A stretch of 64,000 bases of DNA, taken from positions 124,001-188,000 of the forward strand of contig NZ_FPAT01000003.1 in assembly GCF_900116555.1 (NCBI RefSeq). Direction: 5' to 3'. Numbering within the stretch: position 1 is the stretch's first letter; the number at the start of each line of letters is the position of its first letter. The notes beneath the pieces are model-generated. The model ran no database searches. It was not told where the DNA came from and saw only the letters and a program-made list of their open reading frames with translations. The DNA comes from Actinopolyspora lacussalsi subsp. righensis (GTDB lineage: Bacteria > Actinomycetota > Actinomycetes > Mycobacteriales > Pseudonocardiaceae). This document shows, one piece after another, positions 9,133 to 17,025 of this stretch. The translations under genes and the position numbers were made by a program.

Positions 9133-9238
9133 CGCTCACCGGTTCGGAAGCGGCGCGGCGCCTCGGAACTCCCGGTCGCCGCACCGCTGTCCACGGACGG
9201 CTCGACGACAGGGCAACACGGCAGGAGCACTCCGAACG

Positions 9239-9481
9239 ATGCGGCGAACGAATCGCGGAACGAACCAGATCCACCTCTTCCTGTTGATCGCCGTAGGAGC
9301 GCTCTTCCCGCTGCTGGCGGAGTGGACGCTCGGCCCCGTGGAAAAGGCGCCCTGGTGGTCGCTCATCGCGCTGGCGACGCTGCTGTTCGGATGCTTCTCC
9401 CTGATTTTCCTGGGCACCACCAAAGCGATCCAGCGCAAGAATCAGAGCAAGAACACAGCTCACCGGGAGAGCCGTGCATAA
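9239..9481 (+). CDS. Small two-TM membrane protein (intact copy)
   Basis: An 80-residue protein starting MRRTNRGTNQIHLFLLIAVG, with TM segments at about 11-30 and 40-60 and a basic, polar tail (TTKAIQRKNQSKNTAHRESR). GGCAGGAG lies 11 nt before the ATG. The first 32 codons match the broken copy at 6010. It is not recognised as a named family. The repeated copies on either side of the RHS/AbiE island make it a marker of the duplication that built this segment. Confidence 0.6.
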   Translation: MRRTNRGTNQIHLFLLIAVGALFPLLAEWTLGPVEKAPWWSLIALATLLFGCFSLIFLGTTKAIQRKNQSKNTAHRESRA

Positions 9482-9529
9482 CTCTCCGCATCGCCGAAGT
9501 ACCACGACCGCCGAATCCGAGGTCAGTCC

Positions 9530-10759
9530 TCACTCATTCGTACCGGAGAGGCGTCGTAGCCGGTGTCTGAGGTGCTGTCGCTCGGCGAGATTGACGGTGG
9601 CGGCGATGGCTCGCCGGTAAGCGTTCGCCGCGTCCTCGGGTCTGTTGGCCTGCTCCAGTAGGTGGGCTCGTACGGCGTTGAGCCGGGGAAGGCGGGAATG
9701 CTCGGCTTCCAGCACATCGATCTGGGCGAGCGCGGTGTCGTTTCCGTCGACCATGGCCTGGGCAACGATGCGGTTGAGAGTGATCGTGGGGTTGCCGTGA
9801 CCTGTCACGAGTTCGAGGACCCGGTAGAGCGCGAGGATCTCGTCCCAATCCGTTGTCGCGATGTCGGGGGCTTCGGCGTGCAGGGCCGCGATGCACGCCT
9901 GGAGCAGGTAAGGGCCTGGTTCGGCACCTGGAGCGGCTTGTTCGACGAGCTTGGTTCCCTCGTCGATCAGTTCCCGGTCCCACAACGTACGATCCTGCTC
10001 GTCGAACGGCTTGAGGTTTCCGTCCGGCCCTACTCTGGAGGGGTGGCGGGACTCGCTGAGCAGCATCAACGCGAGGAGCCCCGCGACCTCGGTGGACGCG
10101 GGGAGGCTGTGGCGAAGGAGCCGTGTCAGGTGAATCGCCTCCGCGGCGAGATCCGCGTCGCGGGGTGGTGCGCCGGTGGTTGTGTGGTGTGCCTCGGTGA
10201 ACATCACGTAGAGCACGTCGAGCACGGCGGTGACGCGCTCCGCGGCGTGTTCGGGGGACGGGAGCGGCCGGCCGAGTTCGGAGACTCGCCGCTTGGCCCG
10301 TGTGATCCGTTGGGCGATGGTGCTCTCGGGGATCTGGTAGACATTGGCGATCTGTGCCGTGGTCAGTCCGGCGACGGCCCGTAGGGTCAACGCGACCTGT
10401 CCGGAGCGTGGCAGATCGGGGTGGCAGCACAACTGCAGCACCAGCAGCGAGTCGTCACGCTGGGCTGCCTCCGGCGACACGGGAGGATGCAACGACGCGG
10501 CACGCGTCTCGCGATGGCGACGCCGGGCGTCGCCGCGGGCGTGGTCGGCATAACGACGGCGGGCGGTCGCCGTGAGCCACCCCAGCGGGTCGTCCGGGAG
10601 CTGTGTCGGCCATCGCTGGTACGCGTGCAGGAGGGCCTCCTGGACGGCGTCTTCGCACAGGTCGAACCGGGCGCTGCCGTAGGTGCGCACCAACCGGGCG
10701 AGGGCCTGTCGCGTGAGTTCACGCCACAGCCCCTCGCCCGTCCGAGAATCGGCAGTCAC
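9530..10759 (-). CDS. ECF42-type RNA polymerase sigma factor with C-terminal extension
   Basis: A 409-residue protein. Residues about 10-75 form sigma region 2 (DLCEDAVQEALLHAYQRWP, PLGWLTATARRRYADHAR) and about 115-165 sigma region 4 (LTLRAVAGLTTAQIANVYQI, PESTIAQRITRAKRRV). The remaining 240 residues (DVLYVMFTEAHHTT and later helical repeats) are the long extension that defines the ECF42 group. The GTG start overlaps the TGA of the upstream DGPF gene (GTGA), the standard ECF42 pairing. ECF42 factors have no anti-sigma factor; the extension is thought to control activity. Promoter selectivity is not known here beyond the candidate at 11172-11199. Confidence 0.85.
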   Translation of the reverse strand: MTADSRTGEGLWRELTRQALARLVRTYGSARFDLCEDAVQEALLHAYQRWPTQLPDDPLGWLTATARRRYADHARGDARRRHRETRAASLHPPVSPEAAQRDDSLLVLQLCCHPDLPRSGQVALTLRAVAGLTTAQIANVYQIPESTIAQRITRAKRRVSELGRPLPSPEHAAERVTAVLDVLYVMFTEAHHTTTGAPPRDADLAAEAIHLTRLLRHSLPASTEVAGLLALMLLSESRHPSRVGPDGNLKPFDEQDRTLWDRELIDEGTKLVEQAAPGAEPGPYLLQACIAALHAEAPDIATTDWDEILALYRVLELVTGHGNPTITLNRIVAQAMVDGNDTALAQIDVLEAEHSRLPRLNAVRAHLLEQANRPEDAANAYRRAIAATVNLAERQHLRHRLRRLSGTNE

Positions 10760-11124
10760 CCGTCCCCCAGGTCGGCGAACATCACCGGACGTAGCTCGAG
10801 CGCGAGGCCGGGGATGTTCGCATCGGGGATCTGCTCGGCGAGCTCCACAGCTCGGGCCTCATCCGCGACATCGACGAGGTAGAAGCCTCCCATGAACTCC
10901 TTGCTCTCGACGAACGGCCCATCGGTCACCTCGGGCCCGTTCCCGGAGCTGCGAATGACCTTCGACTGACTGGGGTCGGCGAGGGCCTGAGTGGCGATGA
11001 ACTCACCTCGCTCCTTGGCCTCGGCCATGAACGCGCCGTGTCCTTCCTGGAGCTGCCGCTGCTGCTCGTCGGTGAGCTGCTCCAGCACCGCCGGATCGAC
11101 CTGCATCAGGATCAAGTACTTCAC
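10756..11124 (-). CDS. DGPF/YCII-domain protein, ECF42 partner
   Basis: A 122-residue protein with the YCII fold. It carries the motif TDGPFVESKEFMGGFYLVD that names DGPF proteins, which are genetically tied to ECF42 sigma factors. The start is GTG at 11124, chosen because GAGGAGG ends 5 nt upstream; longer in-frame extensions show no such site. It is translated just before the sigma gene with a 4-nt overlap, so the two are probably made together. The biochemical role of DGPF proteins is unclear. Confidence 0.85.
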   Translation of the reverse strand: MKYLILMQVDPAVLEQLTDEQQRQLQEGHGAFMAEAKERGEFIATQALADPSQSKVIRSSGNGPEVTDGPFVESKEFMGGFYLVDVADEARAVELAEQIPDANIPGLALELRPVMFADLGDG

Positions 11125-11171
11125 TGTTTCCTCCTCGGTAAGTGGACCACCCTTGTGGCGACTCACCAGAG

Positions 11172-11199
11172 GGTCGTCACCGACCCGGCGAACACGACA
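11172..11199 (-). promoter_or_regulatory. Candidate ECF42-type promoter
   Basis: On the minus strand TGTCGT (11199-11194) and ACGACC (11177-11172) are 16 nt apart, about 50 nt before the DGPF start. This resembles the TGTCGA / CGA-C pattern described for ECF42 promoters, which drive DGPF genes. It is a consensus match only. Confidence 0.35.
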
Positions 11200-11365
11200 C
11201 CACGCGATCAAAATTTTCATCCGGGAGTTTCCGCCACCGCGCACCGCCCCCGCCCGAGGGGTCGATCCCACGGTCGTGCTCCGGCTGACCCGCTCGGGAA
11301 CGAGACCGGCTCGTTCGACGAGCACACCGTGGTGACACGCCACGAGTACGGCTAGGCTGCGGCGC

Positions 11366-12142
11366 ATGGCTGACGAACTCGTGCATCACGAGGTAACCGG
11401 CGGGATCGCCACGATCACGCTGGACTCGCCGCACAACCGCAACGCGCTGTCCGCGCGGCTGCGCGGGGAGCTGCTGGCGGCGCTGCGGAACTCGATCGAC
11501 GACGAGACGGTGCGGGTGATCCTGCTGACCCACACCGGCACCGTCTTCTGCGCGGGCATGGATCTCAAGGAGTCCCGTTCGGAGAGCGCGGAGAACCAGG
11601 GGATCAATGAGGTACCCGGCCTGCTGGAGTGCGTCCGGAACAGCCCGAAGCCGGTGGTGGCCAAACTGAGCGGCCCCGCGCGGGCCGGTGGCATCGGGAT
11701 CGTGGCCGCCTGCGACATCGCGGTGGCCGCCGAGGACGCCACCTTCGCGTTCAGCGAGGTGCGGATCGGGGTCGTCCCCGCGGTGATCTCGGTGACCGTG
11801 CTGCCCAGACTGCACGCCAGGCAGGCCCACGAACTGTTCCTGACCGGGGAGACCTTCGACGCGAAGCGGGCCGAGGCGATCGGACTGCTCAACGCGGCGG
11901 TTCCGGAGTCGGAACTGGACAGCGCCGTGGAGCGCTACCTCGACATGCTGGCAAAGGGCGGACCGAACGCGATGGCGGCCACCAAGGCGATGCTGCGACA
12001 GCCCCGTCCGGACGACGTGGACAAGGACTTCGCCGACATGCTGCGGCTGTCCGCCGAGCACTTCGCGGGTGAGGAGGGCCAGGAGGGCATGCGGGCCTTC
12101 GCCGAGAAGCGCTCCCCCAACTGGGTCCCAAACCGGGACTGA
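11366..12142 (+). CDS. Enoyl-CoA hydratase/isomerase (crotonase) family protein
   Basis: A 258-residue crotonase. GIATITLDSPHNRNALSARL opens the fold, VFCAGMDLKE forms one side of the oxyanion hole, and PVVAKLSGPARAGGIGIVAA the other. ATFAFSEVRIGVVPAVIS lies in the active-site region, with the usual hydratase Glu replaced in part, so the exact reaction (hydratase, isomerase or other) is open. It is a single gene divergent from the ECF42/DGPF operon and convergent with the barstar-like gene. The valine operon further on lacks a hydratase, and this gene could supply that step. Confidence 0.8.
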   Translation: MADELVHHEVTGGIATITLDSPHNRNALSARLRGELLAALRNSIDDETVRVILLTHTGTVFCAGMDLKESRSESAENQGINEVPGLLECVRNSPKPVVAKLSGPARAGGIGIVAACDIAVAAEDATFAFSEVRIGVVPAVISVTVLPRLHARQAHELFLTGETFDAKRAEAIGLLNAAVPESELDSAVERYLDMLAKGGPNAMAATKAMLRQPRPDDVDKDFADMLRLSAEHFAGEEGQEGMRAFAEKRSPNWVPNRD

Positions 12143-12162
12143 CCCCGCACGGGGACACCACA

Positions 12163-12325
12163 GGCCGAACTACCACCACGCCCGCGGGGCGAACCCCCCA
12201 CCACTCACGCGGTCGGCACCGCCGCGGGTTCTCCCGTGCGGCTCTCGCGAGGAAGGCCCGACGTTGTGTAGGTCGCTACCCGATGTCGGGCCTCCCCGGA
12301 GCGAGAGCCGTGCCAGAGGTTCCGC
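12163..12325 (+). repeat. Dispersed double-stem element, copy 1
   Basis: Two degenerate 24-nt units (GGCCGAACTACCACCACGCC and the next) lead into a long hairpin. The outer stem is CGGCTCTCGC (12239-12248) with GCGAGAGCCG (12301-12310). The inner stem is GGCCCGAC (12255-12262) with GTCGGGCC (12285-12292). The loop contains GTAGGTCGCTAC. The tail GTGCCAGAGGTTCCGCC is also conserved between copies. It fills the gap between two convergent genes, which suggests a bidirectional 3'-end signal. Confidence 0.8.
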
Positions 12326-12362
12326 CAACTGAGCACCCACGCAGCCGGAGCCGAGGAACCGG

Positions 12363-12728
12363 TCAGTCCGTAGTGCAGACGGCGCGGAACACTCGTTCGC
12401 CGGACTCCTGCGCCGCCGCCACCAGCACCGAACCGATACCGCGGTACGCCTTGGGATCGTGCTCGGCCAGCACCCGGTGACCGGACCAGATCAACACGTG
12501 CTCCCCGCTCGGGAGCCAGGACAGGTCGATCAGGCAGTCGTAGAGCGCGTCGAGATTGCGTCCGGCCCATTCCGGGAACGAGAGCTGGGCGGCGATCGCG
12601 CACAGCATCATGCGCTTGTTGACCAGCTCGCTGCCGTCGACCACATGGGGACAGGCCCCCGCCGAACGGACCTGCTCGACCGCCTGTGCGGTGGTGCCCA
12701 CGACGGGCAGCGGGGCGGGCTCGACCAC
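12363..12728 (-). CDS. Barstar-family protein
   Basis: A barstar (ribonuclease inhibitor) type protein. The family pattern is visible: VVDGSELVNKRMMLCAIAAQ, then LSFPEWAGRNLDALYDCLID and LSWLPSGEHVLIW, where the Asp/Trp-rich helix contacts the nuclease. I placed the start at the GTG at 12728, which has AGGAAGGA 7 nt upstream. An upstream ATG run at 12776-12782 would add 16-18 residues but has no clear ribosome-binding site. No barnase-like nuclease gene is adjacent, so the target is unknown. Confidence 0.75.
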   Translation of the reverse strand: MVEPAPLPVVGTTAQAVEQVRSAGACPHVVDGSELVNKRMMLCAIAAQLSFPEWAGRNLDALYDCLIDLSWLPSGEHVLIWSGHRVLAEHDPKAYRGIGSVLVAAAQESGERVFRAVCTTD

Positions 12729-12831
12729 TGACGTGTCCTTCCTGGCGTGTCGCTTCAGGAAGCCTACCGCATTCATCATCATCAACCGTGCGATTCAATC
12801 CTGCCGGATCGGTGCCTGGAGTCCACGACGC

Positions 12832-12924
12832 TCACATTCCGTCGACGTACTGGCCCAACCAGCCGAGAACGACCAGTACGAGCAACAGCACCAGGGTGCC
12901 GGTGATCCGAGCGCGCGAACTCAT
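12832..12924 (-). CDS. 30-residue single-TM microprotein
   Basis: The frame reads MSSRARITGTLVLLLVLVVL and then a short GWLGQYVDGM tail, ending in TGA. It is one basic N-terminus, one membrane helix and a short outside tail. GGGGGAGG lies 5 nt before the ATG, an unusually strong site for so short a frame, and codon third positions are GC-rich as in real genes. It lies between the barstar-like gene and another small membrane protein on the same strand. Function unknown. Confidence 0.6.
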   Translation of the reverse strand: MSSRARITGTLVLLLVLVVLGWLGQYVDGM

Positions 12925-12951
12925 CCACGCCTCCCCCGGAACGACACATGA

Positions 12952-13233
12952 TCACGAAACACCGTGCCACTCCCGTTCGGAGCCGTCACGGTTCGAACTC
13001 GTCTCAGCGCCCGCGTGGCGCTCGTAGCTCTCCTTGCTGCGCAACGGAGGTTCGGCGTCGCGAATCCTGCTCGCCTTGGCCGAGATCTCGTCGACGATGC
13101 GGTCGACGAGTCGCGCCACCAACCAGCACAGCGGCACGAGAACCACCAGTACCAGCGCCACCTGGAACGGGTAGGGAAGCAGCACGAGCCACGACTCGAC
13201 CCCGTCCCACAACGCGACCAGCTCGCCCATCAC
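12952..13233 (-). CDS. Small membrane protein, unknown function
   Basis: A 93-residue protein with one strong TM segment (PFQVALVLVVLVPLCWLVAR, about residues 22-43), then an amphipathic stretch (LVDRIVDEISAKASRIRDAE) and a polar charged tail. The start is GTG 13233 or ATG 13230; neither has a strong Shine-Dalgarno sequence. It lies upstream of the microprotein on the same strand with a 27-nt gap, so the two may form an operon. I do not recognise the family. Confidence 0.6.
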   Translation of the reverse strand: MMGELVALWDGVESWLVLLPYPFQVALVLVVLVPLCWLVARLVDRIVDEISAKASRIRDAEPPLRSKESYERHAGAETSSNRDGSEREWHGVS

Positions 13234-13412
13234 GGACCGTCAGCGTACTCCCGGGGTGGTTCCAGCGTGCGCCGGGCACCCCGGGTGACGGAACGGCCCG
13301 CGGCGCCGGGAATCACTGGACCGGTCCAGCCGGGTACTCCTGGATCGGACGTGAATCGGCTGCCGTACTCGGTCGCGTCGATTCCGACCAGACGCTCGCC
13401 CCTCACACCCGC

Positions 13413-13622
13413 GCCGAACTCCCACCACTCCCGTAGCCGAGCCCCGACCACCCTCGAAAGTCGCACTCCGACCACCCCCGCAGGCCGAGCTCCGGCCACT
13501 CTCACCACCGGCACCGCCGCGGGTTCTCCCGTGCGGCTCTCGCGAGGACGCCGGAGACGTTGTGTAGGTCGCTACCCGATGTCGCCGGACCCGCAGCGAG
13601 AGCCGTGCGAGAGGTTCCGCCA
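13413..13622 (+). repeat. Dispersed double-stem element, copy 2
   Basis: The longest copy: four degenerate 24-nt units (about 13413-13510) and then the hairpin. The outer stem is CGGCTCTCGC (13534-13543) with GCGAGAGCCG (13596-13605). The inner arms are CCGGAGAC (13551-13558) and GTCGCCGG (13581-13588), different from copy 1 on both sides yet still pairing at 7 of 8 positions. The loop GTAGGTCGCTAC is unchanged. It lies downstream of mmsB, which is read from the other strand, and fills most of the 437-nt gap to the small membrane gene. Confidence 0.8.
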
Positions 13623-13669
13623 CCCGCACCGCTATGCGGGCCGAACCGCGAACCCCGTGAGGGCCAAAG

Positions 13670-14557
13670 CTAGCTTTCGGAGTGGCGGCGGACGGACTCG
13701 ATCACGGCGCTGAAGTCGTAACCCCCGCCGCCCTCCGAGTTGAACCGGTCGTAGATCCGCGCGGCCAACCGCCCCACCTCGGTGTCGGTGCCGCTCTGCT
13801 CGGCCGCCGAAACGGCGAGGTTGAGGTCCTTGAGCATCAGCGAGGCCGCGAAACCCGGTTCGTAGTCGTGATTCGCCCTGCTGGTCTCCACCATGCCCGG
13901 CACGGGGCAGTTGGTGGTCAGCGACCAGCTCTGTCCGGTGGACACGGAGGTCACGTCGTAGAGCGCCTGGTGCGGGAGTCCGAGTTTCTCCCCCAGCACG
14001 AACGCTTCGGCCGTGCCGAGCATGGCCGCCGCCAGCATGAGGTTGTTGCACATCTTGGTGACCTGGCCGTTGCCGTCGCCACCGCAGTGGATCACCTTCC
14101 GCGCCATGGGCTCCAGGAAGGGCTGCGCGGCCTGGTAGGCCCGCTCGGAGCCACCGACCATGAACGTCAACGTGCCCGCCTCGGCACCGGCCGTGCCACC
14201 GGAGACCGGGGCGTCTATCGCGTCCAGCCCCGCGGCCGCGGCCAGCTCGTGCGCCCTGCGCGAGTCGGCCACGTCCACGGTGGAGGAATCGACCAGCAGC
14301 GTGCCCGGCGCGACCGAGCCCAGCATCCCGTCGTAGCAGTCCAGCAGCTGCTTGCCCCCCGGCAACATCGTGATCACGGCGTCGGCGCCGGTAACCACCT
14401 CGGCCGCCGAGTCGACCGTGGTCACCCCGTTCGCCGCCGCGCGCTCGATCACTTCCGGCATCAGGTCGAAACCCCGCACGGTGTGGCCGGCGTTGACCAG
14501 GTTCGTCGACATCGGGCCGCCCATGTGCCCCAACCCGATGAATCCGATGACTGCCAT
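13670..14557 (-). CDS. mmsB: 3-hydroxyisobutyrate dehydrogenase
   Basis: A 295-residue NAD-dependent beta-hydroxyacid dehydrogenase. It has the Rossmann motif GFIGLGHMGGPM at the N-terminus, the substrate-binding DAPVSGGTAGAEAGTL at about 120, and the catalytic Lys in QVTKMCNNLML at about 170. It oxidises 3-hydroxyisobutyrate to methylmalonate semialdehyde in valine breakdown. It is the last gene of the leftward block mmsA, acyl-CoA dehydrogenase, hydrolase, mmsB, 56 nt after the hydrolase, so it supplies the substrate of MmsA. Confidence 0.9.
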   Translation of the reverse strand: MAVIGFIGLGHMGGPMSTNLVNAGHTVRGFDLMPEVIERAAANGVTTVDSAAEVVTGADAVITMLPGGKQLLDCYDGMLGSVAPGTLLVDSSTVDVADSRRAHELAAAAGLDAIDAPVSGGTAGAEAGTLTFMVGGSERAYQAAQPFLEPMARKVIHCGGDGNGQVTKMCNNLMLAAAMLGTAEAFVLGEKLGLPHQALYDVTSVSTGQSWSLTTNCPVPGMVETSRANHDYEPGFAASLMLKDLNLAVSAAEQSGTDTEVGRLAARIYDRFNSEGGGGYDFSAVIESVRRHSES

Positions 14558-14613
14558 GGTCGATTACCTTTCTCGCGATCCGACACTGTCACGAAAACCG
14601 GGGGACGGGGAGA

Positions 14614-15672
14614 TCAGTCGGACAGACCGAGATCCCCGTTGGTGGGAGTGCGGAAGAACGCGGCGACGTGCTCCTCGCCCACGTCCTCCAGCTGGGCCGG
14701 GGACCAGGCCGGGTTACGGTCCTTGTCCACGAGGGTGGCGCGCACGCCCTCCAGGAAGTCGCCGCGGTGCACGCAGGCCAGCGAGACGCGGTACTCCTGG
14801 TCGAGCACTTCCTCCAGGGAGTTCAGCCGCGCGGCCGACCGCAGCGCGCGCAGCGTCACCTTCAGCGAGGTGGGCGACTTCGTGGCGATGGTCTCGGCCG
14901 CTTCGCCGGCCTCCGGCTCGCTCCGGGACCGGAGTTCGGTCAGGATTCCCTCCACGGACTCGGCCGCGTAGACCTCGTCGATCCAGCTCGCGGCGGCGCG
15001 CAGCCCGGACTCGGGAGCCACTGTGGCGTACTTGTCCAGCACGGCCGAGGCGTCTCCCTCGGTCAGGGCGTTGACCAGTTCGTCGAGTTCGGAACTGTCG
15101 ACGTAGTGGTCGGCCAGCCCGCAGTGGATCGCGTCCGCACCGCTGACGGGAGCTCCGGTCAGCGCCATGTGGGTGCCGAGCTGCCCGGGGGCGCGGGAGA
15201 GCAGATAGGTGCCGCCGACGTCCGGGGCGAAGCCGATGCCGACCTCGGGCATGCCGACCTTGGAGCGCTCGGTGACCACGCGGTGCGAACCGTGTGCCGA
15301 GATGCCGACTCCGCCGCCCATGCAGATGCCGTCCATGATGCCGACGACCGGTTTGGGGTAGTGCGACAGCGCGGCGTTCATCCGGTACTCGGCTGCCCAG
15401 AACTCCTCGGTCCGTTCGGGCTCGCCCGCCTTGACCGCGTCGTACATGGCGCGGATGTCCCCGCCCGCGCACAGTCCGCGGTCCCCGGCGCCCTCGATGA
15501 GCACCGTGCGCACCCGGTCGTCGGCGCGCCACTCCTCCAGCGCGTCCAGTACCGAGGTGACCATCTCCATGGTCAGCGAGTTGAGGGCCTTCGGCCGGTT
15601 GAGCGTGATCCGGCCGAGGGATCCCTGCACGTCGAGCAGCACCTGCTGCTGTTCGGCGGCGTGAGTTGTCAT
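14614..15672 (-). CDS. 3-hydroxyisobutyryl-CoA hydrolase
   Basis: A 352-residue crotonase-superfamily protein of the long HIBCH type. GRITLNRPKALNSLTMEMV, DRGLCAGGDIRAMYDAV and GICMGGGVGISAHGSHRVVT mark the CoA-binding and oxyanion regions, and PEVGIGFAPDVGGTYLLSRA holds the catalytic Glu. The length and the C-terminal half (FLEGVRATLVDKDRNPAWSP) separate HIBCH from ordinary hydratases. It releases 3-hydroxyisobutyrate from its CoA ester in valine degradation. The ATG at 15672 overlaps the TGA of the acyl-CoA dehydrogenase (ATGA). Confidence 0.88.
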   Translation of the reverse strand: MTTHAAEQQQVLLDVQGSLGRITLNRPKALNSLTMEMVTSVLDALEEWRADDRVRTVLIEGAGDRGLCAGGDIRAMYDAVKAGEPERTEEFWAAEYRMNAALSHYPKPVVGIMDGICMGGGVGISAHGSHRVVTERSKVGMPEVGIGFAPDVGGTYLLSRAPGQLGTHMALTGAPVSGADAIHCGLADHYVDSSELDELVNALTEGDASAVLDKYATVAPESGLRAAASWIDEVYAAESVEGILTELRSRSEPEAGEAAETIATKSPTSLKVTLRALRSAARLNSLEEVLDQEYRVSLACVHRGDFLEGVRATLVDKDRNPAWSPAQLEDVGEEHVAAFFRTPTNGDLGLSD

Positions 15673-16850
15673 TGGTCCGACTCCAACATTCCACGGGAAA
15701 TGATCAATCGCATGATCTCGTTCGTGCCCTCCAGGATCTGATGCACCCGCAGGTCGCGAACGATCTTCTCCATGCCGTACTCGGCAAGGTATCCGTAACC
15801 TCCGTGGAGCTGAAGGGCTTCGTTGGCCACGTTGAATCCGCTGTCGGTGGCGAGCCGCTTGGCCATGGCGCAGAGTTTTGTCGCCTCGGGGTCCTTGGCG
15901 TCCAGCGCGGCGGCGGCGCGCCACAGCAGGGTGCGGGCGGCCTCCAGTTCGGTGGCCATGTCGGCCAGCTTGAATCGCAGCGCCTGGAAATCGCCGATCC
16001 TGCTTCCGAAGGCGGAGCGCTGCCCGACGTAGGCCAGTCCGCGTTCCAGTGCGGCGCGAGCTCCGCCGAGCGAGCAGGCACCGATGTTGAGTCTGCCGCC
16101 GTCCAGTCCGGACATGGCGATGCGGAAGCCGATGCCCTCCTCGCCGAGCCGGTTGCGCACCGGAACCCGCACGTCGGTGAACACGACCTGGCGGGTGGGT
16201 TGGGCGTTCCAGCCCATCTTGTCCTCTTCGGGGCCGAACGAGATGCCCTCGCTGGCACCGTCGACGACGAGGGCGGAGATACCGCCGGGGCCGGGCTCGC
16301 CGGTGCGGACCATCACCACGTAGACGCCGGAGTAGCCGCTTCCGGAGATGAACTGCTTGACCCCGTTGACCACGTACTCGTCGCCCTCGCGAACCGCCCT
16401 GGTGCGCAGCGCGGCCGCGTCCGAACCGGCGTCGGGTTCGGTGAGGCAGTAACTGCCCAGACTCCGCATGGCGCACAGCTCGGGCAGCCACTGTTCGCGT
16501 TGCCGCTGGTCGCCGAACGCGTCGATCATCCAGGCGACCATGTTGTGTATCGAGATGTAGGCCGCGATGGTGGGACAGCCGGTGGCCAGCTCCTCGAACA
16601 CGAGGGCGGCGTCGAACCGGCTGAGCCCGGTGCCGCCGTACTGCTCGTCGACGTAGATCCCACCCATGCCGAGTTCGCCCGCCTCGGCCAGCACGTCCAC
16701 GGGGAAGTGTTTCTCCCGGTCCCACCGCAGCGCGTTGGGGGCGATGCGTTCCGCGGCGAACTCGCCCGCCGTCTCCTTGAGCGCACGCTGGTCGTCGGTG
16801 AGCGCGAACGGGGATCGCGGTGTTTCGGAGGCGATCACGGAAGCGGTCAT
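15669..16850 (-). CDS. Acyl-CoA dehydrogenase, probably isobutyryl-CoA dehydrogenase
   Basis: A 393-residue FAD enzyme. YCLTEPDAGSDAAALRTRA is the FAD/substrate motif, GSRIGDFQALRFKLADMATE the helical domain, and LHGGYGYLAEYGMEKIVRDL with ILEGTNEIMRLII closes the active site. The start is the ATG at 16850, with AGGAG 8 nt upstream; an extension to 16940 adds residues untypical of the family. Context in the valine block (followed at once by the hydrolase with a 4-nt overlap) suggests isobutyryl-CoA to methacrylyl-CoA. Chain length cannot be proved from sequence. Confidence 0.88.
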   Translation of the reverse strand: MTASVIASETPRSPFALTDDQRALKETAGEFAAERIAPNALRWDREKHFPVDVLAEAGELGMGGIYVDEQYGGTGLSRFDAALVFEELATGCPTIAAYISIHNMVAWMIDAFGDQRQREQWLPELCAMRSLGSYCLTEPDAGSDAAALRTRAVREGDEYVVNGVKQFISGSGYSGVYVVMVRTGEPGPGGISALVVDGASEGISFGPEEDKMGWNAQPTRQVVFTDVRVPVRNRLGEEGIGFRIAMSGLDGGRLNIGACSLGGARAALERGLAYVGQRSAFGSRIGDFQALRFKLADMATELEAARTLLWRAAAALDAKDPEATKLCAMAKRLATDSGFNVANEALQLHGGYGYLAEYGMEKIVRDLRVHQILEGTNEIMRLIISRGMLESDQ

Positions 16851-16937
16851 GTGGGACTCCTGCTCGATCGGGGACGCCGGATCGCGGCGTCGGGCCTCTC
16901 GCGGTGGCGGCACCACCGGTTCGCGGTCCGTGGTGGT

Positions 16938-16970
16938 CACACCGCCGGTGGGGTCACCACCGGCGGTGTG
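16938..16970 (-). terminator. 13-bp perfect hairpin between mmsA and acyl-CoA dehydrogenase
   Basis: CACACCGCCGGTG (16938-16950) pairs perfectly with CACCGGCGGTGTG (16958-16970) across a 7-nt loop. There is no U tract, as is common in high-GC actinomycetes. It lies 56 nt after the mmsA stop and 88 nt before the next start, so it may set the mmsA 3' end or reduce read-through. Confidence 0.5.
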
Positions 16971-17025
16971 GACCGGTCGGCACGATGGCGCGGCGGACGG
17001 CCCACCGGCTCACCGGCGGAGCGGC

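Noticed and set aside
6151-9238. Transposon or insertion sequence around the RHS/AbiE island
   Set aside because: No transposase frame and no matching terminal inverted repeats at the two edges; the bracket is a duplicated gene, not IS ends.
14614-16725. A 703-codon leftward frame covering the hydrolase and part of the acyl-CoA dehydrogenase
   Set aside because: Only the part from ATG 15672 is family-like; the rest is the dehydrogenase gene read in another frame.
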